DNA of 52,452 nucleotides, taken from Sphingobacteriia bacterium (lineage in GTDB: Bacteria > Bacteroidota > Bacteroidia > NS11-12g > UBA9320). The notes beneath the pieces were generated by a model, which had not been told where the DNA came from, ran no database searches, and saw only the letters and a program-made list of their open reading frames with translations. The stretch lies in NCBI GenBank assembly GCA_008080835.1, contig VMDK01000028.1, positions 1 through 52,452 of the forward strand, read 5' to 3'. Below are positions 29,342-39,950 of the stretch, piece after piece; within the stretch, counting starts at the first letter, position 1, and every line of letters begins with the position of its first letter. A program made the position numbers and the translations under genes.

Positions 29342-32167
29342 CTATTTCTCTGGATTCAGTACCCCCACCATCTTGTTGTTCTTCAAGTATTTAGCAGCAA
29401 CAGTTTGAAGATCCTGAGCGGTTACGGCTTGCACGTCTTCTTCCGTTCTCAACACTTCACCGTAAGGTTTACGATAAACTTCAGCTTGCTGGATCTTAGA
29501 CATCCAATAGCGGTTGCTCTGTACGGATGTTTCCAGTTGCTTGATAACGGTCTCCTTCACCTTGTTCAGCTCTTTTTCGTTTGGCCCATTTTCAATGAGC
29601 TTGGCGATCTCTTCATCGGTGGCTTTGATCAGTGCTTCGACATTCTCAGGGCCACAAGGGAAGGAAACTGAAAAATAGTAACGCTCGTAAGGTACATCGG
29701 ACATTCCGCCATAAGCACCGGAACCATATACTCCGCTCATTTCCTCACGCAGTTTTTCAGTAAGAAGAATTCCCAACACATCTCCGAGCATCTTCATATG
29801 CAGATCTTCCTCAGCCGAATATTCCGCTTCTCCGGAAAAGAGCATTCGGACCATGCTCTTGGGCTCAGATCCTTTTTCTACATCCAGACGATCAGTTCCG
29901 GGCTTGAGACGAACACCAAGATCCTTGTAGGTTTCCTTTTTCGTGGTCGTCTTTAGTGAACCAAGATATGCCGTTGCCAATTCTTCGATCGCCTCCTTTT
30001 CGACATTTCCGACGAAGATGAACACGAAATCCGCAGGGTTAGCGAAACGCTCGGTATAGAGTTTCATAACCGCGTTGTAATCAGTATTCTTCCAATCGTC
30101 ATCTCCCGGAATTCTCCAACGGCGGGAATAATTCGGATATAGGAACTCATTCCATTTCATCGAGAAATGATTGGAAGGATCCACCAGCATCTTGTCCATA
30201 AATGATCGCTCTCTGGTCACAAATGCTTCATAGGCCTCTTGATCCGATCGTGGTTGAGAGAAATACAAATTCACCATTTGCATCAGTTGTTCCAGGTCAT
30301 CCGGTGAACAGCTACCCGACATCTGTTCCGTATAGGTGCTGATCGATGGACGAACGGAGACCTTCTTGCCTGAAAGCACTTTCCTCAGATCGACCTTTGA
30401 AAAGTCGCCCACTCCGGCTTCAGCTATCGCACCCATGCCAAATCGAACTTTTTCATAGATCTCATCACTTGTCAAGCTGGTGCCACCAAGGCTTGTCGCA
30501 TTGAACAGTACTTGATCGTTCTGAAGATCGGTCTTCTTGTAGATCACCCGGATGCCGTTGGACATGGTGAATGATTGCGCGTCAACCTCCGAGATGCTTT
30601 TCTCGGTTAGGATCTTACCCGTGTTTTCCGGGCGGACCATCAGTTCTTCCGGCAACTCATTGTTTTCCAATGGGGCAATGTCTGCGTCCTTGACTTGTTG
30701 GATTACCTCAAGTACTCGACCTTCATCCGGCATGTTCTCGCGATCACTTTCATTTCCGGTGATCACAACAACTGTATTTCCTTCTAATTCAACTTCTTCG
30801 AGGATATTCCTGAGCTCATCCACTTGTAACTTCTCAAGTACCTCAGTCAAGCGATCTTCAAGCCATTCAGGACTTGGAAACGCATCTCCCGTTAAGAAAT
30901 GTTGGACGAGTCTTGAAGCATGATTCCTACTTTGAGTCTTATCCTGCTCTTTCAGCATTGACTCAGCTTGTTGCAACATTTTAAGTTTCGTGCGCTCAAA
31001 TTCAGCCTCGGTGAATCCGAGCATTTTCGCACGATAGAGTTCGGTGAATATGATCTCAATAGCTTCTTCAAACTTGTTTTCAGCGATCATTGCACCCATC
31101 TGCAAAGCGGTCTTAGTGCGTGCCCACATCTCATCCATTGCCGCCCAACTGTATGAAAATGGGGCTCCTGGTTTTTGAGCGATCTCATAGAGCCGATCGT
31201 TCAACATGCTCCATATCACTTCTTCCCGTATGGCTTCTTCGAATTCTTCGTAAGTGCCTTCAACCGTTCGATCCCCACTCTGTTTGATCATGATCTGAAG
31301 CATGTTATAAGCTGCTTCTTCATCTGAATTGACCGACACCAGATAGTCTTGATGATCCGGAACTTTGTATTCGACACGTTCCTGTTCATTCTGCGGATTG
31401 GTCAGCCCGCTGAAGTGACTTTTGATCTTTGCTTCGGCATCCTCGACGGAGATATCTCCAACTACGATCACCGACATCAAATTTGGTCGGTACCATGTAT
31501 TGTAGAAATCCTTAAGCACCTGATGATCAAAATTTTCCAGTATATCCTTCTTTCCGATCGGCAGACGCTCGGCATAGCGCGATTCGTGGAATATCATCGG
31601 AAGATAGTTGTCCATCATGCGTTTGCTAGCTCCAAGTCCTAAGCGATATTCTTCCAGAACCACACCACGTTCTTTATCAATTTCCTCACCGTCAAAGAGC
31701 AGTCCACCTGCCCAATCTTGTAATACCAGGAATCCTTTTTCCAAAAGATCCGCGTCATCGCTGGGAAGCGAAAGCATGTAAACAGTTTCATCGAAACTAG
31801 TATATGCATTCAGGTGAGCTCCGAACTTTACTCCAACCGATTGGAGGTAGTCTACCAACTCATTTTTCTTGAAATGCTCAGAACCGTTAAAGGCCATGTG
31901 CTCGACAAAATGCGCAAGCCCGCGTTGTTGCTCATTTTCCAGAATAGAACCTGCATTTACGACCAGTCGCAGTTCAACTTTATCCTGTGGCTTTTGATTC
32001 GGCATGATGAAGTACTTGAGCCCGTTGTTCAACTTACCGGTTGTCACCTTTTCGTTGAGCGGGACTTTCTTCATTGGGCCTTCGTCCAGATCCGGAGTAA
32101 TATCCGATTGAGCGAATGCCTGTCCTAGCCATAGAATGACCAATGAGAATATACTGAGCTGTTTCAT
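29342..32167 (-). CDS. M16 family (insulinase-like) metallopeptidase, secreted
   Basis: Start reassigned to MKQLSIFSLVILWLGQAFAQ; RGLAHFVEHMAFNGSEHF (HxxEH); two-lobed M16 architecture. Confidence 0.93.
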   Translation of the reverse strand: MKQLSIFSLVILWLGQAFAQSDITPDLDEGPMKKVPLNEKVTTGKLNNGLKYFIMPNQKPQDKVELRLVVNAGSILENEQQRGLAHFVEHMAFNGSEHFKKNELVDYLQSVGVKFGAHLNAYTSFDETVYMLSLPSDDADLLEKGFLVLQDWAGGLLFDGEEIDKERGVVLEEYRLGLGASKRMMDNYLPMIFHESRYAERLPIGKKDILENFDHQVLKDFYNTWYRPNLMSVIVVGDISVEDAEAKIKSHFSGLTNPQNEQERVEYKVPDHQDYLVSVNSDEEAAYNMLQIMIKQSGDRTVEGTYEEFEEAIREEVIWSMLNDRLYEIAQKPGAPFSYSWAAMDEMWARTKTALQMGAMIAENKFEEAIEIIFTELYRAKMLGFTEAEFERTKLKMLQQAESMLKEQDKTQSRNHASRLVQHFLTGDAFPSPEWLEDRLTEVLEKLQVDELRNILEEVELEGNTVVVITGNESDRENMPDEGRVLEVIQQVKDADIAPLENNELPEELMVRPENTGKILTEKSISEVDAQSFTMSNGIRVIYKKTDLQNDQVLFNATSLGGTSLTSDEIYEKVRFGMGAIAEAGVGDFSKVDLRKVLSGKKVSVRPSISTYTEQMSGSCSPDDLEQLMQMVNLYFSQPRSDQEAYEAFVTRERSFMDKMLVDPSNHFSMKWNEFLYPNYSRRWRIPGDDDWKNTDYNAVMKLYTERFANPADFVFIFVGNVEKEAIEELATAYLGSLKTTTKKETYKDLGVRLKPGTDRLDVEKGSEPKSMVRMLFSGEAEYSAEEDLHMKMLGDVLGILLTEKLREEMSGVYGSGAYGGMSDVPYERYYFSVSFPCGPENVEALIKATDEEIAKLIENGPNEKELNKVKETVIKQLETSVQSNRYWMSKIQQAEVYRKPYGEVLRTEEDVQAVTAQDLQTVAAKYLKNNKMVGVLNPEK

Positions 32168-32286
32168 AGTTGCTTTAAATGTGTTTGGGAATTTAATCAT
32201 ACAATTCGGATAGTAGCAGTAGCTGTGCCAAAGGTGATGACAAATTCGACAAACTAATAACACATCGAGTTGTTCCTATTGACATC

Positions 32287-33582
32287 TTGAAAGTCATTCA
32301 TTGGTTTCGAAGAGATCTTCGTCTTGAAGACAACGCCGCTCTTTCTGCGGCTACTCACCACGGTGCCGAAGTCGTGCCAGTGTTCATTTTTGACAAGGCG
32401 ATTTTAGAGAAGCTCGAGGACGAAGATGATAGTCGTGTCAGCTTCATTCATGGCACACTTGCAAACATCCAGCATCGATTACGCGGTTTGGGTTCGGACA
32501 TTCGGGTATACCACGGTTCAGTATCAGAATGTTGGGAGCAGATCGTGAGAGAATGGCAACCTCGTGCTGTTTTTACGAATGAAGATTACGAGCCATATGC
32601 TCGAGAACGTGATTCCGAAGTTCGAGAGCATTTATCGCATAGCGAGATCGAGTTCCACCAATTCAAAGACCACGTGGTCTTTCACAAGGATGAGGTCGTA
32701 AAGGACAATGGGCAGCCCTATACCGTCTACACTCCATACCGCAAGAAATGGATGAGCTTGTTCACGAAGGATCTTATTGAAGAGAAGCCGGTAGACCTCG
32801 GTCAAATGGCCAAACTGAAAGCGAGAGAGCTGATCTCTTTGGAGGAATTGGGCTTTCGCCGTTCTGAAATTCAGGTCCCACCGGCAGATACGAGTGAGTC
32901 ACTTTTGAAGAACTACGCCAAAACTCGGGACCTTCCTGCAGTGCAGGGAACTACGCATATCAGCACTCATCTGCGCTTTGGAACTGTGAGTACACGTGCT
33001 TGCTATCGCAAGGCATGGGATACCAGTGAAACTTGGGTAGGGGAATTGATCTGGCGATCGTTTTTCAGTCAGCTTCTGTATCATTTTCCTCATGTAGTTG
33101 AGAATGAGTTCAAGCCAAAGTACAAGCATATTCCATGGAGAAATGAGGAGGAGGAATTCCAAAAATGGACAGATGGGAAGACGGGTATACCCATCGTAGA
33201 TGCCGGAATGAGAGAGTTGGCACAAACAGGATTCATGCACAACAGGGTACGTATGATCTGTGCTTCGTTCCTTACTAAGAATCTGCTCATTGACTGGAGA
33301 TGGGGTGAAGCCTGGTTTGCCCGTAAACTGACCGACTATGATCTTGCTTCGAACAACGGCAACTGGCAATGGGCCGCAGGTTGTGGAGCAGATGCTGCAC
33401 CTTATTTCCGCGTATTCAATCCCGAAACTCAGTGTGAGAAGTTCGATCCTGAATGGAAATATGTCAAGAGGTGGGTCCCTGAATACGGAACATGGGAATA
33501 TCCGCGGCCAATGGTCGACTTAAAAGCAACGCGCAAGCGATGCATTGATACATTCAAAGCCGCTTTGGATCAGGCACCGTAA
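32287..33582 (+). CDS. Cryptochrome/deoxyribodipyrimidine photolyase family protein
   Basis: VIHWFRRDLRLEDNAALSAA..WTDGKTGIPIVDAGMRELAQTGFMHNRVRMICASFLTKNLLIDWRWGEAWFARKLTDYDLASNNGNWQWAAGCGADAAPYFRVFNP. Confidence 0.96.
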   Translation: MKVIHWFRRDLRLEDNAALSAATHHGAEVVPVFIFDKAILEKLEDEDDSRVSFIHGTLANIQHRLRGLGSDIRVYHGSVSECWEQIVREWQPRAVFTNEDYEPYARERDSEVREHLSHSEIEFHQFKDHVVFHKDEVVKDNGQPYTVYTPYRKKWMSLFTKDLIEEKPVDLGQMAKLKARELISLEELGFRRSEIQVPPADTSESLLKNYAKTRDLPAVQGTTHISTHLRFGTVSTRACYRKAWDTSETWVGELIWRSFFSQLLYHFPHVVENEFKPKYKHIPWRNEEEEFQKWTDGKTGIPIVDAGMRELAQTGFMHNRVRMICASFLTKNLLIDWRWGEAWFARKLTDYDLASNNGNWQWAAGCGADAAPYFRVFNPETQCEKFDPEWKYVKRWVPEYGTWEYPRPMVDLKATRKRCIDTFKAALDQAP

Positions 33583-35993
33583 TCGGTGTATTCTCCCGGA
33601 TCGTATTCCGACATCATATGGTAAATGACCTTGAAGATATCTTCTGCATTTGGTTTGCTGAAGTAATCTCCATCCGTGCCATATGCAGGCCTGTGCGCTC
33701 TTGCTGAAATGGTTCGAGGCTCAGAATCCAAGTAACGAAATGCCTGTTGTTTCTCAAGTACTTGCTGCATCATATATGCAGTGGTTCCTCCAGGAACGTC
33801 TTCATCCATGAATACCACTTTATTGGTCTTTTTGATGGATTCTAGGATCACCTTTTCCGTATCGAAAGGCAACAGTGATTGGACATCGATCAATTCTACA
33901 CTGATACCCAGTTTCTCCAGTTCGTCAATCGCTTGATCGGCCACGCGCAACGTAGAGCCATAACCAACGACAGTGATGTCAGAACCTTCACGCAGAACTT
34001 CCGGAATGCCCGGTTTCAAGGTATATTCTGAGAGATTGTCGGGTTGAACCTCTTTGAGGCGATATCCGTTCAGACATTCCACCAGGATTGCCGGTTCGTC
34101 ACTCTTGAGCAAGGCGTTGTAAAATCCAGCAGCTTGAACCATGTTTCTGGGAACGAGGACGTGCACACCTCGAACCGCATTGATGATCATAGCCATTGGA
34201 CTTCCACTATGCCAGATACCCTCCAGGCGATGTCCGCGGGTACGAATGATCAATGGTACTTTTTGGCCACCTTTTGTACGATACTGCAAGGTTGCTATAT
34301 CATCACTCATTACCTGAATAGCGTAGATCAGATAATCAAGATATTGAATCTCGGCGATCGGACGTAAACCTCGTAGTGCAGCGCCGATCGCTTGCCCAAC
34401 AATGGTATTCTCCCGGATACCCGTATCCATAACTCGGTGCTCCCCGTGCTTTTCCTGCAAGCCGGCAAATCCTTGGTTCACATCACCAATATGTCCAAGG
34501 TCTTCTCCAAAAGCTACAACTCGTGGATCCCGGCTCAACATCGCATCAAAGGTTTTCTGAAGGATCTCATAGCCGTTGAGGGTCAAGCTATTATCGGAAA
34601 ATTGCGCTGCGACTGGTTCCAGATGTTGCAACGATTGCGCTGATTCGCTGAATAATGCTGAACTGTATCGATCAAAGTTGAGTTCGTCAGAATAACCAAT
34701 GTAGTCCACCACTTGCTGACGAGCATCAGATTCTTCTCCCAAAGTAAGGCGAAGGGCTTCATGGACCGCCGCGTGAATGTCTTTGCGAATAGGTGTGCGG
34801 TTGCTTAGGAGTCCTTTCACAATAGCCTCGATAGCATCCGCATTATTACTCGCGCTCTGCAGATCCTTCAATCGGTCAATGGCATTATCGCGATCGGCAA
34901 GGATCGGTTGCAAATAACCGTCCCAGGCTGCCTTTTGCGCATCCTTAACGGCTTGCATCGACTTCTCCTCCAATGCATCGAGTTTCTTCTTGGTTGCGAT
35001 CTTCTTGCCAATGATCCAGTTTCTGAATTGAGTGACACAATCAAATTCCGTCTCCCACTCAAGTCGTTCCGGGCTCTTATACCGCTCATGCGACCCTGAA
35101 GTAGAGTGCCCTTGAGGTTGAGTCATTTCCACGACGTGGATGATCGCCGGTTCATGGGTTTCTCGGCACTTTTTGGCGGCCTCCTGATATGTCTTGACCA
35201 ATCCGGCATAATCCCAACCTTTCACTCGGTAAATAGAATACCCCTGACCTGCATCATCCGTTTGGAAGCCGCTCAAAATCGAAGAAAGGTCTTCTTTGGT
35301 AGTCTGATATTTTGCCGGAACAGAGATGCCATACTCATCATCCCAGATCGAAACAAGCATTGGAACTTGCAACACACCTGCGGCGTTGATCGCCTCCCAG
35401 AACGGGCCTTCACTCGTACTTGCGTTTCCGATCGTACCGAATGCGATCTCGTTACCGCGTCGACTGAAGAATTCGTCTTTGTCGATCGTAGGGGTCTCTC
35501 GATAAAGCTTCGAAGCCCACGCAAGACCAACAAGTCTACTCATCTGACCAGCCGTTGGACTGATATCTGCAGATGAGTTGAACATTTCTGTTTGCTTCAG
35601 CCATTCACCGTTCTCGTCGAGCAATCTCGTTCCAAAGTGCCCATTCATGGACCTTCCCGCTGAACTTGGCTCCGCTTGAACATCTACGTGAGCATACAAC
35701 TGAGCAAAGAATTCCTGTACGTTGCTGATGTCTTTTGCAAACATGAAAGTCTGATCGCGATAGTAACCCGAGCGGAAATCACCTTTGCCAAAGACTTTGG
35801 CCATGGCCACTTGAGCCACTTCCTTACCATCACCGAAGATGCCAAACTTAGCCTTACCGGTCAGAACTTCCTTCCTGCCGAGTAAACTCGCTTGACGACT
35901 TGCAAATGCTACCTTGTAGTCACTGAGTACTTCGTTGACGAAATCCTCGCGACTGATAGATGCCTTGCTTTTTTCTGCTACGGTCTGACTCAT
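33570..35993 (-). CDS. 2-oxoacid (branched-chain/2-oxoisovalerate-type) dehydrogenase E1, fused alpha and beta subunits
   Basis: N-terminal E1-alpha-like region with THEPAIIHVVEMTQPQGHSTSGSHERY; C-terminal E1-beta: FGEDLGHIGDVNQGFAGLQEKHGEHRVMDTGIRENTIVGQAIGAALRGLRPIAEIQYLDY. Confidence 0.9.
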   Translation of the reverse strand: MSQTVAEKSKASISREDFVNEVLSDYKVAFASRQASLLGRKEVLTGKAKFGIFGDGKEVAQVAMAKVFGKGDFRSGYYRDQTFMFAKDISNVQEFFAQLYAHVDVQAEPSSAGRSMNGHFGTRLLDENGEWLKQTEMFNSSADISPTAGQMSRLVGLAWASKLYRETPTIDKDEFFSRRGNEIAFGTIGNASTSEGPFWEAINAAGVLQVPMLVSIWDDEYGISVPAKYQTTKEDLSSILSGFQTDDAGQGYSIYRVKGWDYAGLVKTYQEAAKKCRETHEPAIIHVVEMTQPQGHSTSGSHERYKSPERLEWETEFDCVTQFRNWIIGKKIATKKKLDALEEKSMQAVKDAQKAAWDGYLQPILADRDNAIDRLKDLQSASNNADAIEAIVKGLLSNRTPIRKDIHAAVHEALRLTLGEESDARQQVVDYIGYSDELNFDRYSSALFSESAQSLQHLEPVAAQFSDNSLTLNGYEILQKTFDAMLSRDPRVVAFGEDLGHIGDVNQGFAGLQEKHGEHRVMDTGIRENTIVGQAIGAALRGLRPIAEIQYLDYLIYAIQVMSDDIATLQYRTKGGQKVPLIIRTRGHRLEGIWHSGSPMAMIINAVRGVHVLVPRNMVQAAGFYNALLKSDEPAILVECLNGYRLKEVQPDNLSEYTLKPGIPEVLREGSDITVVGYGSTLRVADQAIDELEKLGISVELIDVQSLLPFDTEKVILESIKKTNKVVFMDEDVPGGTTAYMMQQVLEKQQAFRYLDSEPRTISARAHRPAYGTDGDYFSKPNAEDIFKVIYHMMSEYDPGEYTDYGA

Positions 35994-36104
35994 TCAAAGA
36001 AATTTTAAGCATGTTCCTCCTGGCAGAAAATCACTGCCGAAAGAGGCACAAAACCGAGCTGCAAAAATAGCTAATTGATCTGTACTTTTTACGAGTTGAG
36101 CATT

Positions 36105-37133
36105 CTATAACCTATCCATGATAAAGGTTAAACTAGGCCATAAAGTGGGACCACACATATTGTTCGTTATCAGAACATTAAGTGCACTTTTGATTACTCT
36201 TGATGCTACATTTCCGGAGTTGCTATTGAGGATTCCTCCCTTCAATTCAACGGAGAACCCATTATTCCGGGCCCATTTCCGATACTCCTCGACAGGCAGT
36301 AATCGTTCGGACCAGTTTCCGTTAGTGGGGTCACACGTATTGGATGCCCAATGACGCTCGAATGGGTACTCCCTGTTCTCCAGGAAATTGGCCATATCAG
36401 CGTAGTTCAACCCTCTTGTTGCGGTCGCCAGTTCTCTGGCCTCGTCTGTGTTCTCGATCCCCAGATCCTTCAGGAGATACTCGTAGCGATCCTGCCAATA
36501 GCCCCCATTGGCCGTCTTTGATATAACTCCTTCTTTTTCAGATTCTCTATGTACCTCCTCGAAGTATTTCCTCAACCACAGACAGTATAAATTGGCTGAG
36601 GTATTGTGTACCATCCTTTTGAGGTTAGGATATGGGCTAAGACTGAAATCAAGGGAATACAGGTCATATATGTGCTCCAAGACATCCCGACTGAGAGCTA
36701 TGTCAATGGTAGACGCGACATCTGATGGAATGTGCTCAAGCGATGAAGACAGATAACGATGAGCCCGAAAGCCCAAAGTCTCCGCGAGCAATTCCGCATC
36801 TTTGGTCACAGCGGAATTTTGATCGAGGTAGATCACATTCCCAACGCCCATTGATACCAACATCATACTCATGATGCCAACCCCTCCACCTATGTCGAGA
36901 ACTGTTAACTCCTCAATTGGCGTTTTCAGCCCCTTGAATAGCTCGAATACTAATCGTGAATTTAATTGTATCTCATATTCGATGTTATTCAAGTACTTCT
37001 GTAAGTAATCCTTAGTATATCGTTCTAATATAGATGATTTTGCATCAAATGAATTGAGCTTATTTGTCAATTCATTGAAGCTCTCCTTGTGTAGATCCTG
37101 AAACTTTCGATATGTCGAATTTAGCTTAGTCAA
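36105..37133 (-). CDS. Class I SAM-dependent methyltransferase
   Basis: VLDIGGGVGIMSMMLVSMGVGNVIYLDQN motif I; ALSRDVLEHIYD. Confidence 0.8.
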   Translation of the reverse strand: MTKLNSTYRKFQDLHKESFNELTNKLNSFDAKSSILERYTKDYLQKYLNNIEYEIQLNSRLVFELFKGLKTPIEELTVLDIGGGVGIMSMMLVSMGVGNVIYLDQNSAVTKDAELLAETLGFRAHRYLSSSLEHIPSDVASTIDIALSRDVLEHIYDLYSLDFSLSPYPNLKRMVHNTSANLYCLWLRKYFEEVHRESEKEGVISKTANGGYWQDRYEYLLKDLGIENTDEARELATATRGLNYADMANFLENREYPFERHWASNTCDPTNGNWSERLLPVEEYRKWARNNGFSVELKGGILNSNSGNVASRVIKSALNVLITNNMCGPTLWPSLTFIMDRL

Positions 37134-37788
37134 AACTCTCGATCAGGGTCAAAATACCTGTTTCAAACTCAACAGATACTAATCCATTGTCAGCTACCTC
37201 ATTACTGGAACTCGTTCTATTTGGAACAGTTAGATTGCTTTTATTAAGATTATACTTTAAACCAGAGGTGGTAATATTCTCAATATCTGTAACAGGCATT
37301 AGTGAAATCTTAGATCCCTTCGGATAGTACTTTTCGAACCGCTTTGGTAGTACAAAGCACCTGGAGTGGTCGTCTATGATGTTCACCTTCATCGAATCGA
37401 AGTACTTCGCAATGGAGAGCAGGTTGTTCCAAGTGTGGTCTAGTCTCTTACCGGTAGCCCAGAGAATATTCGCTTTGTCGTGTCCCTTATTGATCAACCA
37501 TTCCATTCCTTTCTCAAGATCTGTCTTATCCTGGTCCGGAGTATGTATCCACTCAATGGGTTGTGACTCCTCGATCTCCTCACGTCGGATATTGACACTA
37601 TCAAAGTCACCGAGGACGGCATCCACTTTTATACCTTTCATCAACGCTCTTTCGAGAGCTCCGTCGAGGACCAGTACCATGGGACTCCATTCCAACAAAG
37701 AGAATAAGAGTTCATCAGAACAACTTTGACCATTGGCCAGGATGAGCGTGGCCTCTTGATTTTCTCGTATGATATGATGTGACGACAT
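37126..37788 (-). CDS. Thiamine diphosphokinase
   Basis: ILANGQ..VLDGALERALMKGIKVDAVLGDFDSV..HTPDQDKTDLEKGMEWLINKG..ATGKRLDHTWNNLLSI. Confidence 0.85.
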   Translation of the reverse strand: MSSHHIIRENQEATLILANGQSCSDELLFSLLEWSPMVLVLDGALERALMKGIKVDAVLGDFDSVNIRREEIEESQPIEWIHTPDQDKTDLEKGMEWLINKGHDKANILWATGKRLDHTWNNLLSIAKYFDSMKVNIIDDHSRCFVLPKRFEKYYPKGSKISLMPVTDIENITTSGLKYNLNKSNLTVPNRTSSSNEVADNGLVSVEFETGILTLIESFD

Positions 37789-37880
37789 TATGTAATTCGT
37801 ACAAAGTGTTCTGAGCCTTTTATTGACTATACTTGCTTGTCGGTCTGCAAATTTAAGCTTCAGCAGATCGGATCGTTAAT

Positions 37881-39950
37881 ATGATTTGCCGTCGTTACAC
37901 GATTAAAGCGCTGCTAGTGCTCATCACAGTTGCATTGTTCAGTGCTTCCTGTATGCGCAGTTCCAAGAGCTGGGACACGCAGTTGGCTGCACCGCTATTG
38001 AACACGTCATTGCAGATCGATGATGTGATCGCGGATTCCTTTCTCATCAAAGCATCTGATTCCAGCTACATATTTTCGTACCGATACCCCTTTGCCATTG
38101 ATAGCTTTGGAGACCACCTGCAAGTTCCAGATACGGTCAATCAAGTTACGGTGTCCCTTGATAAGCTGATCTTGTCTGATAAGGCCCTCACAGACACGAT
38201 CACGTTGCGTGAGATGTCACCTCAGATCGGACTGCTCGATGGAAAGATGGTCGATCTGCCCGCACAGAGTTTTAGCGATGCCGGTGGACAGGACATTGAT
38301 ATCTCTAAAGATTTTTTCAAACGAGCAAAATTCATCGATGGGTATCTGGACCTGGTGATATACAACGATTTGCCGGTTGAAGTAGAGACAATGTCTTTCG
38401 TCCTCAAGAACAAACAAGATGGGCTGGTGATCGCGTCTGACGTATTCACCAATATCCTTCCGGGAGATAGTGTCAAACAGAGTTACAGCCTTGCAGGCAA
38501 AGAGGTTTTGGGAATCCTTGTAGGCGAGATACAGGAAGTCAAAACCTATCCTAGTAACGGAGAAGTTCTGATCGATGCCGACAAGGGTGTTCGAATAGGT
38601 ATGAATGTCCGAGACCTTGAACCGCTATACGCAACGGCCGTTTTCCCAGCGCAGGATCTGGTGACAGATACACAAGAGGTTGGTTATAATTTCGGGAAGT
38701 CTGCGATTACCGAGATGATGGTCTATAAAGGAGAAGTGACCATGACCGTTCACAGCACAATAGAGGAATCGATCAAGCTGGATTACAGGATTCCCTTCTC
38801 TGGCAAGAATGGAGATTTCAGTGCACCATTCACGCAGCTTTTTACCGTACCACCGGCAAAGCCCGGTGAGACTCAGATCGTGGAGCGGAAGATCCCTCTT
38901 GATGATTATGTCATCCAGTATAAAGGCAAAGATCCTCTGAGCGCCCCTTTCTTCAATACGATCTACAGTGAATTAGTTGCCAGTATCGTTTACTCCGGAA
39001 TTGAACGGAGCATATCTCTACAAGATAGCGTATTCATTGAGTTTGGTTTTGTAAATATCAAACCCGCCTATGCGTATGGCGACTTCGGATATGATGAAAC
39101 AACGGTCTTAGAGAGTGCCGACGTGAAGGCCATGAAGCAGCTTGAAGGTGAGATAAATTTTGAAGACATGTGGATGAGTGTGCTGTTGGAGAATAATTTC
39201 GGCATTGAGGCAAATGTGAAAGTGAATCGCTTGAGTTCGATCAATTCAAAAACAGGAACACGGGTGGATCTGAGTAATCCTGACTTAATAGATCAGACGA
39301 TCTTTCTCGCTAAGGCCATTAATTATCCTCCTCTCGAGCCATATAAGAGGAATTTTGTCCTGAACCAATCCAACTCCAATGTGCAATCTTTCCTGGAGAA
39401 CTTACCTGACAAAGTAGAAGCAGATATATACCTTGAGAGTCGGCCATATGGGAGTAATCACTATACGAATTTCGTGTTCAGAGAGAGCTTTCTCAGAGCG
39501 ACTTTGAATCTCAATTTGCCGCTTCAGTTCTCGCTTGGGAACATGCAACTCACTCAAAAGCAGAAGTTTAACCTCACGGATGACGAGAATGTAGATCGAA
39601 TAAAAGAAGGAAGTTTTCAACTCAGGGTAGAGAACGACTTTCCGATCGGTGCTCAAATGAAGCTGGAATTCCTGGATGATGAGGAAAATATCCTGTTGGA
39701 GCTTTTCGCTGATGCGGGTGAGATCCTAGCGGCTGACGTCCCTTCAGGTAAGGAACGTACCGAAAAACCAACCATCAATTATCTCTCTGCACAGCTTGGC
39801 TCACCGGAGATCGAACTGTTGCGTTCTGCGACCAAAGTGCGCACCATAGCTACTTTTAATACGCCCGGAACAAGGCGCTATAAGATGTTCAACGACTATA
39901 GTCTGGATGTTAAACTCAGTGCCGATTTCGTGTATGAACAGAATTTCTAA
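37881..39950 (+). CDS. Hypothetical lipoprotein
   Basis: N-terminal signal with lipobox-like SASC; about 690 aa with no recognised domains. Confidence 0.65.
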   Translation: MICRRYTIKALLVLITVALFSASCMRSSKSWDTQLAAPLLNTSLQIDDVIADSFLIKASDSSYIFSYRYPFAIDSFGDHLQVPDTVNQVTVSLDKLILSDKALTDTITLREMSPQIGLLDGKMVDLPAQSFSDAGGQDIDISKDFFKRAKFIDGYLDLVIYNDLPVEVETMSFVLKNKQDGLVIASDVFTNILPGDSVKQSYSLAGKEVLGILVGEIQEVKTYPSNGEVLIDADKGVRIGMNVRDLEPLYATAVFPAQDLVTDTQEVGYNFGKSAITEMMVYKGEVTMTVHSTIEESIKLDYRIPFSGKNGDFSAPFTQLFTVPPAKPGETQIVERKIPLDDYVIQYKGKDPLSAPFFNTIYSELVASIVYSGIERSISLQDSVFIEFGFVNIKPAYAYGDFGYDETTVLESADVKAMKQLEGEINFEDMWMSVLLENNFGIEANVKVNRLSSINSKTGTRVDLSNPDLIDQTIFLAKAINYPPLEPYKRNFVLNQSNSNVQSFLENLPDKVEADIYLESRPYGSNHYTNFVFRESFLRATLNLNLPLQFSLGNMQLTQKQKFNLTDDENVDRIKEGSFQLRVENDFPIGAQMKLEFLDDEENILLELFADAGEILAADVPSGKERTEKPTINYLSAQLGSPEIELLRSATKVRTIATFNTPGTRRYKMFNDYSLDVKLSADFVYEQNF

